Source of the DNA: Anaerolineales bacterium | GTDB taxonomy: Bacteria; Chloroflexota; Anaerolineae; Anaerolineales; UBA4823 | Assembly (NCBI GenBank): GCA_020853835.1 | Contig: JADYYC010000338.1 | Coordinates: forward strand, 1-7,439 | Length of the DNA: 7,439 nt | Direction of reading: 5' to 3' | Shown here: positions 1-6,790 of the stretch, one piece after another | Numbering within the stretch: the stretch's first letter is position 1 | Layout: the number at the start of each line of letters is the position of its first letter | Notes under the pieces: model-generated | Seen by the model: only the letters and a program-made list of their open reading frames with translations | Database searches by the model: none | Told to the model about the DNA's origin: nothing | Position numbers and translations under genes: made by a program

Positions 1-135
1 CGGCAGCGGCTGCCAGCCAAAGCGCGATTTAACCTGCGCCCATTCCCAGGTTTGCAGAACATGCGCTCCGGGCAGGCGCGCGATCAATTCGTTCCAGGCC
101 TCAGGGCTTCCCCGAAATTGGCGAAACCGGCTCAT
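1..135 (-). CDS. FemAB-like aminoacyltransferase, second paralogue (N-terminal 45 codons only)
   Basis: The gene starts at ATG 135-133 and runs off the left edge, so only 45 residues are visible and there is no stop. They contain a Trp-rich N-terminal segment (residues 13-43, including PGAHVLQTWEW and KSRFGWQP) that aligns without gaps to residues 8-38 of the FemAB-like protein encoded just upstream, with about 14 identities in 31 positions. This marks it as a tandem paralogue of the GNAT-fold FemAB/FemX family, enzymes that move an amino acid from aminoacyl-tRNA onto an amino group of a cell-wall precursor. Its start overlaps the upstream stop as ATGA (132-135), so the two are probably translationally coupled. 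A weak AGGG-rich stretch lies directly before the start. No catalytic region is visible, so activity cannot be judged. It is the last visible gene of the polysaccharide operon. Confidence 0.8.
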   Translation of the reverse strand, partial: MSRFRQFRGSPEAWNELIARLPGAHVLQTWEWAQVKSRFGWQPLP

Positions 136-1163
136 CCCTGCCTGCCAGACAACCGGGGCGACCACCAGCGATAGAACTGGTAAAGCAGCGGTTTATAGAC
201 GCGGTTCATGGCTGGATGGGCGCGCCGCAACTCACCGCCAAAACCGCGTTTGAAGCGATACACCCCCCACAGCCCATCGCTGCGCGAGGTGAACCCGGCT
301 TCCAGCTCGGCCTCATCGACGTCCGGCACGCCCCACAAATCATAGTTCAGGCAGCCGTTCGCCCGCGCCCATCGCATCGCTTCCCATTGGAGCAAGTATG
401 CCGGCATGCGCTCGCGATGCTCGTTTCCAGAGGCCCCGTAGAAATACCAGGCGCGTGAACCGTGTCGAAAAGCCATCAGCGCGGCGATCGGCTCGTCCTC
501 AAACTCTGCCATGAGCAAAACACAGCGATCCTCACGTGAGAATAATGTATATGCCCGCTGGTAGTACTCCAGGCTGTGAACCCCGAAAACATCCCTCTCC
601 CCGGTTAGTTGGATCAACCGGTAAAATGCATCGATGTCCGCGCTCATCCGCACGGTGACCCCCTTTTTCTGAGCCAGGCGGATATTGTAGCGCGTCTTTT
701 GTTTCATGCGCGCCAGGATCTGCTCTTCGCCGCCCTGCAAATCTACAACGAGCGTCCGCCGGGGCTGGATGGTCTGAAATCCTGCCTCAAAGCCAGAGGG
801 GAATGATGCCACTTCATTGCTACTTGCTTCCGCCTCCCACAGATCGGGTTCCACGACAAGAAAAACCGCATTCTCTTGCCGGCATAGACGATCCAGGTCG
901 TCGGTGAAACCGTGGCAGTCGAGAAACGAACCGCAGCCGACCGGCCCCTTGGCGATGTATGCGATGCTCAGTTTGAACGGAAGCATCCTGAACAAAATCT
1001 GCGCCCCAATGACCTGATCAGAACCCGCGCCCCCTGAAACAACATAGCGCGGTTTCCACCCAAAAGACGATTTCAAATCTCCCCAGGCTCGGCTCTGCAA
1101 AATATGCGCATCCGGATAGCCAGCCAGGAAATTTTCCCATTCATTGGGCGTCAATTCGGGCAA
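132..1163 (-). CDS. FemAB/FemX-like aminoacyltransferase (GNAT fold), first paralogue
   Basis: Predicted cytoplasmic aminoacyltransferase of 343 residues. Known FemAB enzymes transfer amino acids from aminoacyl-tRNA to the stem peptide of lipid II or UDP-MurNAc-pentapeptide. Visible family marks are an N-terminal Trp-rich segment (8-38), the basic stretch MKQKTRYNIRLAQKKGV (153-169), a second GNAT core (239-266) with WYFYGASGNEHRERMPAYLL, LNYDLWGV (272-279), and FKRGFGG at 304-310. The Phe-Lys pair of that last motif matches a pair implicated in tRNA binding and catalysis in Weissella FemX. The length is near that of FemX, which lacks the helical arm of staphylococcal FemA. The earliest possible start is TTG at 1163, because the previous gene's stop is in the same frame upstream; a GAGG lies about 8 bases before it. 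It follows the dehydratase gene by 27 bases and overlaps the next FemAB gene by 4. The acceptor could be peptidoglycan or a glycan made by this operon; the sequence does not decide. Confidence 0.88.
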   Translation of the reverse strand: MPELTPNEWENFLAGYPDAHILQSRAWGDLKSSFGWKPRYVVSGGAGSDQVIGAQILFRMLPFKLSIAYIAKGPVGCGSFLDCHGFTDDLDRLCRQENAVFLVVEPDLWEAEASSNEVASFPSGFEAGFQTIQPRRTLVVDLQGGEEQILARMKQKTRYNIRLAQKKGVTVRMSADIDAFYRLIQLTGERDVFGVHSLEYYQRAYTLFSREDRCVLLMAEFEDEPIAALMAFRHGSRAWYFYGASGNEHRERMPAYLLQWEAMRWARANGCLNYDLWGVPDVDEAELEAGFTSRSDGLWGVYRFKRGFGGELRRAHPAMNRVYKPLLYQFYRWWSPRLSGRQG

Positions 1164-1190
1164 TTCGCAAACCTCAAGGGCAAGAAGCCC

Positions 1191-3077
1191 CTAGAAATAG
1201 GACGTCAGGTCTGGTGTGGGCGTGCTGCGGATCGCCGCGCCAGGGATGCAGCGGTCCATAATCTTGACGATCGAGGCGGAATCGCCCTCGCGCGCCAGGT
1301 GAATAAGCTCATTCACTGTATCGTGGAGGTCAGCCCCGCTCAGCAGGTCTTCTTCAGCGAGGAGCACGATATCGGGGTGGAAGGTGGGTTCATACTGAGC
1401 CCATTGATCCCAGAGCTCTTCGCTCATCTTCTCACCGGGGCGAATCCCGGTGTAAACGATCTCGATATCCTTGCCGGGTTCCAGGCCCGACAGCCGGATC
1501 AGGTCTTCCGCCAGGTCGAGGATGCGCACCTGCTCGCCCATTTTCAAGATGAACACTTCGCCCCCCTGCCCCATGGCAGAGGCCTGTAACACCAGGTGCA
1601 CCGCCTCCGGGATGGTCATGAAGAAGCGCTTCATATCGGGGTGGGTCACCGTGACCGGGCCGCCGCTTGCGATCTGGCGTTTGAACAAGGGCACGACGCT
1701 CCCCCGGCTGCCGAGCACGTTCCCAAACCGCACGACGGAATAAGCCTGTCCAGACTGCCGTGCGGCATCCAGCACGAGCATTTCAGCCAACCGCTTGGTC
1801 GCCCCATAAACGCTGGAGGGCCGGATGGCTTTGTCGGTCGAGATCAAAACCAGCTTCTCGATTTCATAGTTGATCGCAGCCTCGGTCACGTTGCGCGTCC
1901 CCAGGACGTTGTTGGCAACCGCGTCTTCAACGTTGGCCTCCATCAAAGGGACGTGTTTATGGGCGGCGGTGTGGAAGACGATCTCAGGGCGCAATTCTGA
2001 AAAGACCTGAGCCAACCGGTCGCTATCCCGCACGTCTGCGATCACAGGGTGAACAGGCAGCGAGGGAAAATTCTCCTGGATCTCGAGCAGGGTCTCGAAA
2101 ATGCTGTTCTCCCCATGCCCGAGCAGGATCAATGAGCGCGGCGTCCAGCGGGCAAGCTGGCGGCACAGCTCGAGCCCGATAGAGCCCCCGGCCCCGGTGA
2201 CCATGACGGACCGCCCGCTGATGCTCTGGCCGATCAAGTGCTCGTCGATGCGGGTCGACTCGCGCCGCAGCAAGTCGGTGATCTCGACCTCACGCAGCCG
2301 GCTCACATTGACTTTGCCGCCAATAAGCTCGTACATGCCGGGCATGGTGCGGAAAGGGATGCCATGCTTCCGGCAGACCTCGGCGACCTGCCGGATGACG
2401 CTCCCGGGGGCGCTGGGGATGGCAATGATGACCTCGTGGATGCGGTGAAGCAAAACCATGCGCGCCAGATCGTTCAACGTTCCAACCACAGGAACGCCGT
2501 GGATCTGCTGTCCGAGCTTATCGGGATTATCGTCCAGAAAGCAGACCGGCAGCAGCCGCAGATACTGGTTCTTCTGCATCTCTCGCACCACCAGCGCGCC
2601 TGCATCGCCCGCCCCAACGATCAGGACCCGGCGCTGGCTCTTGCGCGGGGCTACGGCTGTCTGCTGTGAGTCGGAAAGGATGCGCAGCGAAAACCGCAAC
2701 CCACCGATGAGGATCAACGTGACCAGCCAGTCGATGGGCAAGGTGCTGCGAGGGAAGAACGGCAAAACCTGAACGGCGCGCAGCACGACGATCACGACCG
2801 AGACAAGCACCGAAGCCGTCGTAACAACCACGACGACCAGCTTGAGCTCCTGAATGCTGGCATATACCCATAAGCGGCGATAGAGGCCAAATACGTAGAA
2901 CACCAGCGGTTTGAGTATCAAACTGATCCCCAACAGCCAGTAGGCTTGCGGAAGGTAATAAATGAACAGCGGCCCCAGGTCAGTGCGCAGCGCAAAGCTC
3001 CCCAATGCCGCAACCACGATCAACACCAGGTCAGCCAGCAAGATCAACCTGCTGCGCATGAAGATGCGTGATTTCAT
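1191..3077 (-). CDS. Membrane-anchored nucleotide-sugar 4,6-dehydratase/epimerase (CapD/PglF/WbpM type)
   Basis: A 628-residue polysaccharide-biosynthesis protein that should act on a UDP-sugar such as UDP-GlcNAc at the inner face of the membrane. The N-terminus has four hydrophobic segments (about 12-31, 38-66, 78-98, 113-128). Next is a first Rossmann-like domain with VGAGDAG (154-160) and LDDNPDKLG, then the catalytic short-chain dehydrogenase domain with TGAGGSIG (294-301, NAD(P) binding), HTAAHKHVPLME (369-380), STDKA (413-417), YGATK (424-428) and a C-terminal GIRPGEKMSEEL. Full length is normal for the PglF/WbpM family. Thr414-Asp415-Lys416 correspond to the catalytic Thr-Asp-Lys of PglF. 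Tyr424 falls where PglF and WbpM have Met, so this copy keeps a classical Ser/Thr-Tyr-Lys set. The ATG at 3077 lies 4 bases after the phosphotransferase stop, with GAGG about 11 bases upstream, so the gene is co-transcribed. Dehydratase is favoured; epimerase is possible. Confidence 0.93.
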   Translation of the reverse strand: MKSRIFMRSRLILLADLVLIVVAALGSFALRTDLGPLFIYYLPQAYWLLGISLILKPLVFYVFGLYRRLWVYASIQELKLVVVVVTTASVLVSVVIVVLRAVQVLPFFPRSTLPIDWLVTLILIGGLRFSLRILSDSQQTAVAPRKSQRRVLIVGAGDAGALVVREMQKNQYLRLLPVCFLDDNPDKLGQQIHGVPVVGTLNDLARMVLLHRIHEVIIAIPSAPGSVIRQVAEVCRKHGIPFRTMPGMYELIGGKVNVSRLREVEITDLLRRESTRIDEHLIGQSISGRSVMVTGAGGSIGLELCRQLARWTPRSLILLGHGENSIFETLLEIQENFPSLPVHPVIADVRDSDRLAQVFSELRPEIVFHTAAHKHVPLMEANVEDAVANNVLGTRNVTEAAINYEIEKLVLISTDKAIRPSSVYGATKRLAEMLVLDAARQSGQAYSVVRFGNVLGSRGSVVPLFKRQIASGGPVTVTHPDMKRFFMTIPEAVHLVLQASAMGQGGEVFILKMGEQVRILDLAEDLIRLSGLEPGKDIEIVYTGIRPGEKMSEELWDQWAQYEPTFHPDIVLLAEEDLLSGADLHDTVNELIHLAREGDSASIVKIMDRCIPGAAIRSTPTPDLTSYF

Positions 3078-3081
3078 CGCT

Positions 3082-4524
3082 TTAACGACCTCGAAATCCC
3101 AACACCGTTGCGGGGGTACGCAAAAGGATCATCAGATCCATGAAGAGGCTGCGGTGTTTGATGTAGTATAGGTCATATTCCAGCTTCACAATGGTCTCTT
3201 CGATATTGGAAGCGTAACCGAAATTGACCTGCGCCCAACCCGTGATGCCCGGCTTGACCAGCAGGCGTGCCCGGTAGAACGGGATGTGCTGCTGAAAGTA
3301 TTCCACCAGCTCGGGGCGCTCGGCGCGCGGCCCGACCAGGCTCATCTCGCCGCGCAGCACATTTAAGAATTGCGGCAGCTCATCGAGATGAGTTCTTCTG
3401 AGTAAGCGACCGAGGCGCGTGGCGCGCTCATCGTCTTCGCGCGCCCAGCGCGGCTGCCCGTCCGCCTCTGCATCAAGGCGCATGGTACGGAATTTCAGGA
3501 TGGCATAAGGCTGCCCGCCTTTGCCGCAGCGTGTCTGCCGGTAAAAGACCGGCAGACCATCATCAAGTAGAGTCAGAATTGTAATAAACGGAAGGAGGAC
3601 GAGCGTGATCAAGGTGCCGATCAAGCCGCCAAGAATATCCAGAAGCCGTTTGGCTAATAAAAAGAAACTGGATACCCGCAGCTCATCGACAAAGGATTTC
3701 AAGATCCAGTTGGCCTCCAGCATCATGATCGGGACGCGGTTGAGCACCTCTTCATAGGCGGTGGGCATGCGGATGATCTCGACGCCTTGCTCCTGCGCGT
3801 CCAACAGAGCCTGGAACATGCCGCCCTGCATCTCGCCCGAGATCGCCACGATGATATCCGAGATATTATTCTCTTGAACCACCTTCAGGAGCTGGGCGCT
3901 GGACCCGATGACCTGGACGTCTTGGATGACCCTGCCAAGCATACGGTGATCATCGTCGATGATGCCCACCATGGCAAACGGCGAGGTGTTAAGTTGGCTG
4001 ACCGTTCGCAGCAACATTTGCCCGCTTTTTCCCCCGCCAACCAGCAAGGCGCGGCGCATGAACTGCGATCCAGTAAAAACATGAATATACAGCCAGCGCC
4101 ACGTAAGGGTTAATACAAAGATCAGGATTAAGAATGAGGCCACCCCTCGGCGGGGCAGCAGCGAAGTCGGAGGGTGGTTATAATAGAAAAACAGCGCCAG
4201 GTAGAGCACCAGGCCCAGAGCGGCTGCGCCAGCCACCCCGCGCAGGGTATGCGAACGGTCGCCGGCCCGGTGCACGTCGTAAAGCTCGACCATCAAAAGG
4301 CAGATCAGCCAGATCAGGGGCAGCAGATAAAACCAGGTTGGTACGCGCTTTTGTAAGAATTCCAGCGAGAAACCCATAAATCGCTCGCTGGTTCCCCAAT
4401 AGTAAAGCGCGATCCCCAGAGCCACCAAACCCACCAGCAGATCTCCGAAAATCAGCAAAGTACGGCGTTCACCGACACGCAACTGCCAACGGAAGGTGCG
4501 TTGATTTTTTCCGTTTTCGCTCAT
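3082..4524 (-). CDS. Polyprenyl-phosphate sugar-1-phosphate transferase (undecaprenyl-phosphate glycosylphosphotransferase)
   Basis: Initiating enzyme of a lipid-linked glycan: it moves a sugar-1-phosphate from a UDP-sugar to undecaprenyl phosphate in the inner membrane. The 480 residues hold hydrophobic segments (about 22-42, 64-81, 98-114, 128-145), a Rossmann-like domain starting with VGGGKSG (162-168), and a C-terminal bacterial sugar transferase domain from KRLLDILGG (292). That domain has a membrane hairpin (about 300-320), KFRTM (344-348), the catalytic Asp-Glu in DELPQ (381-385), SLVGPRAERPE (395-405) and KPGITGWAQV (424-433). Architecture is that of WcaJ/EpsE-like enzymes. The start is ATG 4524, giving MSENGKNQ, which overlaps the upstream glycosyltransferase stop as ATGA. 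The frame stays open for 97 more codons to 4815, but that stretch is the glycosyltransferase gene read in another frame and has no family match. The donor sugar (glucose, galactose or N-acetylated) cannot be told from the sequence. Confidence 0.95.
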   Translation of the reverse strand: MSENGKNQRTFRWQLRVGERRTLLIFGDLLVGLVALGIALYYWGTSERFMGFSLEFLQKRVPTWFYLLPLIWLICLLMVELYDVHRAGDRSHTLRGVAGAAALGLVLYLALFFYYNHPPTSLLPRRGVASFLILIFVLTLTWRWLYIHVFTGSQFMRRALLVGGGKSGQMLLRTVSQLNTSPFAMVGIIDDDHRMLGRVIQDVQVIGSSAQLLKVVQENNISDIIVAISGEMQGGMFQALLDAQEQGVEIIRMPTAYEEVLNRVPIMMLEANWILKSFVDELRVSSFFLLAKRLLDILGGLIGTLITLVLLPFITILTLLDDGLPVFYRQTRCGKGGQPYAILKFRTMRLDAEADGQPRWAREDDERATRLGRLLRRTHLDELPQFLNVLRGEMSLVGPRAERPELVEYFQQHIPFYRARLLVKPGITGWAQVNFGYASNIEETIVKLEYDLYYIKHRSLFMDLMILLRTPATVLGFRGR

Positions 4525-5504
4525 CCAGAAATCAGGCTCCAAATAAAGGCGGCGCCCCATGAGAAATGCATCGTCGCGATTGCCAGCGGCAGCCCGACGA
4601 TCAGGGATAAATCGCCTCGCGCCCATGCCAGGTGTATCCCTGCCAGCAAGAGAACCATGACATAGATCGAGGATTCTATCACGAATATCCAGCCTGCGAA
4701 GGGCCACACAACTGCCATGACGAGCAGCAGCGCCAGGCTGAGCACAAACACCGGGGGCAGCGCCTGCCGCCAGCGCAGCGTTTTTGGATACCGGCGCAAC
4801 ATGCGCGCCTTCCAATAACCATAGCGCCAGTACTGGCGGGCAAGGTCTTTGAACGTGGCGCGCGCAAAATAGACCGAACGGATCGACGGGTCGAGCCAGA
4901 TGCGCCCGCCCGCTTCCCTCAGGCGCACATTGAATTCATAATCCTCGTTGGTCAACAGGCTTTCATCGAACAGCCCAATTTGCTCAGCCAGGCTGCGCCT
5001 GAACGCCCCAAACGGCACCGTATCCGCCGGCTGGGCCTTGCGGGTGAAACGGTATTGGGCATCGCCGACGCCGAGAGGGTGGGCGGCTGCCAGGGCAATC
5101 GCGCGCGCCTGCCAGCTTGAATTACGCGGACGGATCTCCCACACGCCGCCGACTGAATCGCCCAGGCCCTGCTCCAACCCCGCCACGCAGCGAGCTACAT
5201 AATCAGCATCGGGCACGGAATGCGCATCGAGCCGGACGATGATCTCGCCCTGAGAGGCGCCGATGGCGCAATTCAAAGCGGCGGGGATAATCCGTTTGGG
5301 GTTATCCACGATGCGAACGACTAAATCGGGATGGTCCGCCGCAAAGGCTGCAATGCGCGGGCGAGTCTGGTCACTCGAAAGCCCATCCGCAACGATCACT
5401 TCCATCTGATCGTTCGGAAAGGTTTGAGCATACACCGCCTGTAGAAGCAACTGGATGGTATCCTGCTCGTTGTAGCATGGGACAACGACGGAGACTTTGA
5501 CCAT
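4521..5504 (-). CDS. Family 2 glycosyltransferase, succinoglycan ExoA-like
   Basis: Membrane-bound glycosyltransferase of 327 residues that should add a sugar from a nucleotide donor to the lipid-linked glycan on the cytoplasmic face. It opens with the GT-A signature VSVVVPCYNE (4-13). Asp40 in VADG and the metal-binding DAH (93-95, a DxD variant, in RLDAHSVPD) follow, then FGAFRRS (165-171), TNEDYEF (185-191, with the likely catalytic acidic pair), and QYWRYGYWKARMLRRYP (224-240), which is typical of ExoA-like members. Three hydrophobic helices end the protein (about 250-272, 273-291, 300-320). Its stop overlaps the phosphotransferase start (ATGA, 4521-4524), indicating coupling. The ATG at 5504 begins exactly at the family N-terminus but has no convincing ribosome-binding site. 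The deaminase gene ends 95 bases upstream. The acceptor and linkage are unknown. Confidence 0.93.
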   Translation of the reverse strand: MVKVSVVVPCYNEQDTIQLLLQAVYAQTFPNDQMEVIVADGLSSDQTRPRIAAFAADHPDLVVRIVDNPKRIIPAALNCAIGASQGEIIVRLDAHSVPDADYVARCVAGLEQGLGDSVGGVWEIRPRNSSWQARAIALAAAHPLGVGDAQYRFTRKAQPADTVPFGAFRRSLAEQIGLFDESLLTNEDYEFNVRLREAGGRIWLDPSIRSVYFARATFKDLARQYWRYGYWKARMLRRYPKTLRWRQALPPVFVLSLALLLVMAVVWPFAGWIFVIESSIYVMVLLLAGIHLAWARGDLSLIVGLPLAIATMHFSWGAAFIWSLISG

Positions 5505-5559
5505 GGCGCTATGGCAGGGTGCCGGCGGTGATCTCAGACTTGCAATCCAGGTCTTCAGG

Positions 5560-5596
5560 CGCCAGGAGATAAGTAACGGGGTGTGCCTTCCTGGCG
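5560..5596 (-). other. Inverted repeat / stem-loop between ridA and the polysaccharide operon
   Basis: A perfect 8-base inverted repeat, CGCCAGGA and TCCTGGCG (arms 5596-5589 and 5567-5560), encloses a 21-base loop. It starts 3 bases after the RidA stop, in the 95-base gap before the glycosyltransferase. No T-run follows on the minus strand, so it is not a standard intrinsic terminator. It could be a 3'-end stabilising or processing hairpin that partly separates the two transcripts. The rest of the gap shows no clear promoter. Confidence 0.4.
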
Positions 5597-5599
5597 AGG

Positions 5600-5989
5600 T
5601 CAGTGCGCCAGATAGGCAATGGCTTCGATCTCGATCGCCCCGCCCTTTGGAAGGGCCGCGACCTGAATAGTAGAGCGAGCCGGAAAGTCCGCGTTGAAAT
5701 ACTCCGCATAAATGGCGTTCATCTTGGCAAAATCGCCCATATCTCTCAAGAACACGGTGGTCTTGAGCACGCGGGACAGCGAGCTTCCGGCAGCTTCCAG
5801 GACGTTCTGCATGTTCAACAGGGCCTGGCGGGTCTCTGCTTCGATCCCTCCCGGGACCAGCTCGCCGTTCGCCGGGTCCAGCCCAAGCTGTCCGGATGCA
5901 AACACTAATTCGCCAAACCGGTTTGCGACATTGTACGGACCGAGCGCCTTGGGCGCTTTTTCAGCTAGGACAATCTGTTTTTCTGACAT
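5600..5989 (-). CDS. ridA: RidA family enamine/imine deaminase (YjgF/YER057c/UK114)
   Basis: Small cytosolic enzyme of 129 residues, the usual family length. RidA proteins are trimers that hydrolyse reactive 2-aminoacrylate and related enamines/imines released by PLP enzymes, protecting amino-acid metabolism. Seen here are GPYNVA (17-22), LVFASGQLG (28-36), IEAETRQALLNM (49-60), KTTVFLRDMGDFAKMNAIYAEYF (76-98 in part), PARST (103-107) and IEIEAIA (119-125). Arg105, which binds the substrate carboxylate, and Glu120 are both present at the positions known from Salmonella RidA, so activity is likely. The usual GPYSQA is GPYNVA, a mild variation. The ATG at 5989 has a strong AAGGAG 5 bases upstream and an extended -10 promoter further up, so the gene can be expressed alone. 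Whether transcription continues into the polysaccharide genes is open. Confidence 0.93.
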   Translation of the reverse strand: MSEKQIVLAEKAPKALGPYNVANRFGELVFASGQLGLDPANGELVPGGIEAETRQALLNMQNVLEAAGSSLSRVLKTTVFLRDMGDFAKMNAIYAEYFNADFPARSTIQVAALPKGGAIEIEAIAYLAH

Positions 5990-5994
5990 CGGAA

Positions 5995-6000
5995 CTCCTT
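5995..6000 (-). promoter_or_regulatory. Ribosome-binding site of ridA
   Basis: AAGGAG sits 5 bases before the ATG at 5989. It is the strongest Shine-Dalgarno match in the window and fixes the RidA start. Confidence 0.8.
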
Positions 6001-6017
6001 TGAATTTTTATGCTTTC

Positions 6018-6026
6018 ATTGTACCA
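6018..6026 (-). promoter_or_regulatory. Extended -10 promoter of ridA
   Basis: On the minus strand this reads TGGTACAAT, an extended -10 element (TGn plus TACAAT, one mismatch from TATAAT). It lies 28 bases before the ridA ATG, which predicts a short 5' leader of roughly 20 bases. No good TTGACA-like -35 is seen at 16-18 bases, as is usual for extended -10 promoters. The same core precedes the creatininase-family gene. Confidence 0.6.
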
Positions 6027-6036
6027 AAGGAAGATG

Positions 6037-6055
6037 AGAAAACGCGGAAACGCGT
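6037..6055 (-). terminator. Possible intrinsic terminator of the creatininase-family gene
   Basis: On the minus strand, ACGCG-TTTC-CGCGT forms a 5-bp GC-rich hairpin followed directly by TTTCTC. It lies about 46 bases after the creatininase stop and just before the ridA promoter, a sensible place for a terminator. The stem is short, and the T-run is brief and interrupted, so efficiency is doubtful. Read on the plus strand the loop is GAAA, a stable tetraloop, but no T-run follows there. Confidence 0.35.
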
Positions 6056-6063
6056 GGCAACTT

Positions 6064-6097
6064 GCCCTCCGGACGACATTCGAGCCGCTCCGAGGGC
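6064..6097 (-). other. Imperfect stem-loop downstream of the creatininase-family gene
   Basis: GCCCTCGGA (6097-6089) can pair with TCCGGAGGGC (6073-6064), leaving one bulged base and a 15-base loop. It begins 3 bases after the stop codon. Together with the smaller hairpin at 6042-6055 it makes the 3' end of this transcript highly structured, which fits transcript-end formation or protection. Confidence 0.4.
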
Positions 6098-6100
6098 CTG

Positions 6101-6784
6101 TCACTCGAATTGCAGCAGATAAAGGACGTCTTTCAGCAGCGCGTCGAAAAGATCGTCCATGATCTGCTCATCCACCTGATAGGGGCCGCCGAACATGCCA
6201 TCGCCATACACCTGGCGCGCTTCCGCGGCGCCGAGCAGGCCGGGGACTCGCGGCGGGACCTTTTCCGTCGCCGGCAGGTCTGCAACCCGCGTGAACGGGA
6301 ACGCTTCGATCCAACCGGCGTGGCTGGAGCGCAGACCGTGCTGCTGCGCCAACGCCTCGGCGCTGTGCGAGTTCCACCAGGAATACCATGCCAGCCGCAG
6401 ACCGGAAAGCTCGCCCGCAATTTCATACAGGCGGCCGCGGGCTGGGTCGTTGCCGCCGTGTCCGTTCAGGATCAAGATGCGCCGGAATCCGTGCCGGAAG
6501 GCTGAGCGGACAAGGTCCTCGACCAAATCCATCAGGGTGGTGACCCTCAGGCTCAGCGTGCCCGGATAAGCCATGAAGTAGCTCGAGCTGCCAAAATTGA
6601 GCGGCGGCGCGACCAGCACGCCCGTCTGCTCGCTCGCGGCGTCGGCAAGCGCCAGAGGAATGCGGACGTCGGTCAACAGGCTCAGATAGGCGTGCTGCTC
6701 GCAGGAACCCAGCACCAGCATCAGCCGGTCTTCCGTTTGGAGATAGCTCTCGACATCAAACCAGTTCAGTTCATCGAAACGCAC
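6101..6784 (-). CDS. Creatininase-family metal-dependent amidohydrolase
   Basis: Cytosolic hydrolase of 227 residues from the creatininase/FAPy-deformylase/MftE superfamily, which cleave amide or cyclic amide bonds with a two-metal centre. The metal ligands expected for the family are all visible: Glu29 and His31 in GSCEQH (26-31), Asp39 in LLTDVRIP, His109 in NGHGGN (107-112) and Glu160 in HAGWIEAF (155-162). The common GS[ST]EQHG reads GSCEQHA here. The start chosen is GTG at 6784, which has GGAGG 6 bases upstream. The frame is open to an ATG at 6817, but that ATG overlaps the TACAAT promoter element and the 11 extra residues (MCNHTNNWRNL) match nothing in the family. The substrate cannot be assigned: the neighbours, a RidA deaminase and a DNA glycosylase, do not define a pathway. 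It is probably monocistronic, with its own promoter and a hairpin-rich 3' end. Confidence 0.88.
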   Translation of the reverse strand: MRFDELNWFDVESYLQTEDRLMLVLGSCEQHAYLSLLTDVRIPLALADAASEQTGVLVAPPLNFGSSSYFMAYPGTLSLRVTTLMDLVEDLVRSAFRHGFRRILILNGHGGNDPARGRLYEIAGELSGLRLAWYSWWNSHSAEALAQQHGLRSSHAGWIEAFPFTRVADLPATEKVPPRVPGLLGAAEARQVYGDGMFGGPYQVDEQIMDDLFDALLKDVLYLLQFE

Positions 6785-6790
6785 CAGATT

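Noticed and set aside
1104..2669. Long plus-strand open frames opposite the dehydratase and FemAB genes (for example 1104-1589, 1596-2000, 2238-2669)
   Set aside because: They are antisense shadows in GC-rich DNA. They overlap each other, their translations show no family motifs, and the opposite strand carries clear conserved enzymes.
4525..4815. 97-codon N-terminal extension of the phosphotransferase frame, starting at 4815
   Set aside because: It lies wholly inside the glycosyltransferase gene in another frame, is Arg/Ala/Gly-rich without membrane segments or family similarity, and the ATGA overlap at 4521-4524 gives a normal start.
4134..5202. Plus-strand open frames opposite the phosphotransferase and glycosyltransferase genes
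   Set aside because: Composition is Arg/Pro/Ala-rich and low in complexity with no motif, as expected for complementary-strand shadows.
5509..5709. 66-codon minus-strand frame ending 4 bases before the glycosyltransferase ATG
   Set aside because: Most of it is ridA read in another frame. The last 30 codons cover the gap but resemble no known protein. RidA itself ends normally, so a frameshifted longer RidA is not supported.
6062..6569. Plus-strand frames of 124-147 codons opposite the creatininase-family gene
   Set aside because: The minus strand has all five metal-ligand residues of a known family. The plus-strand translations show nothing recognisable.
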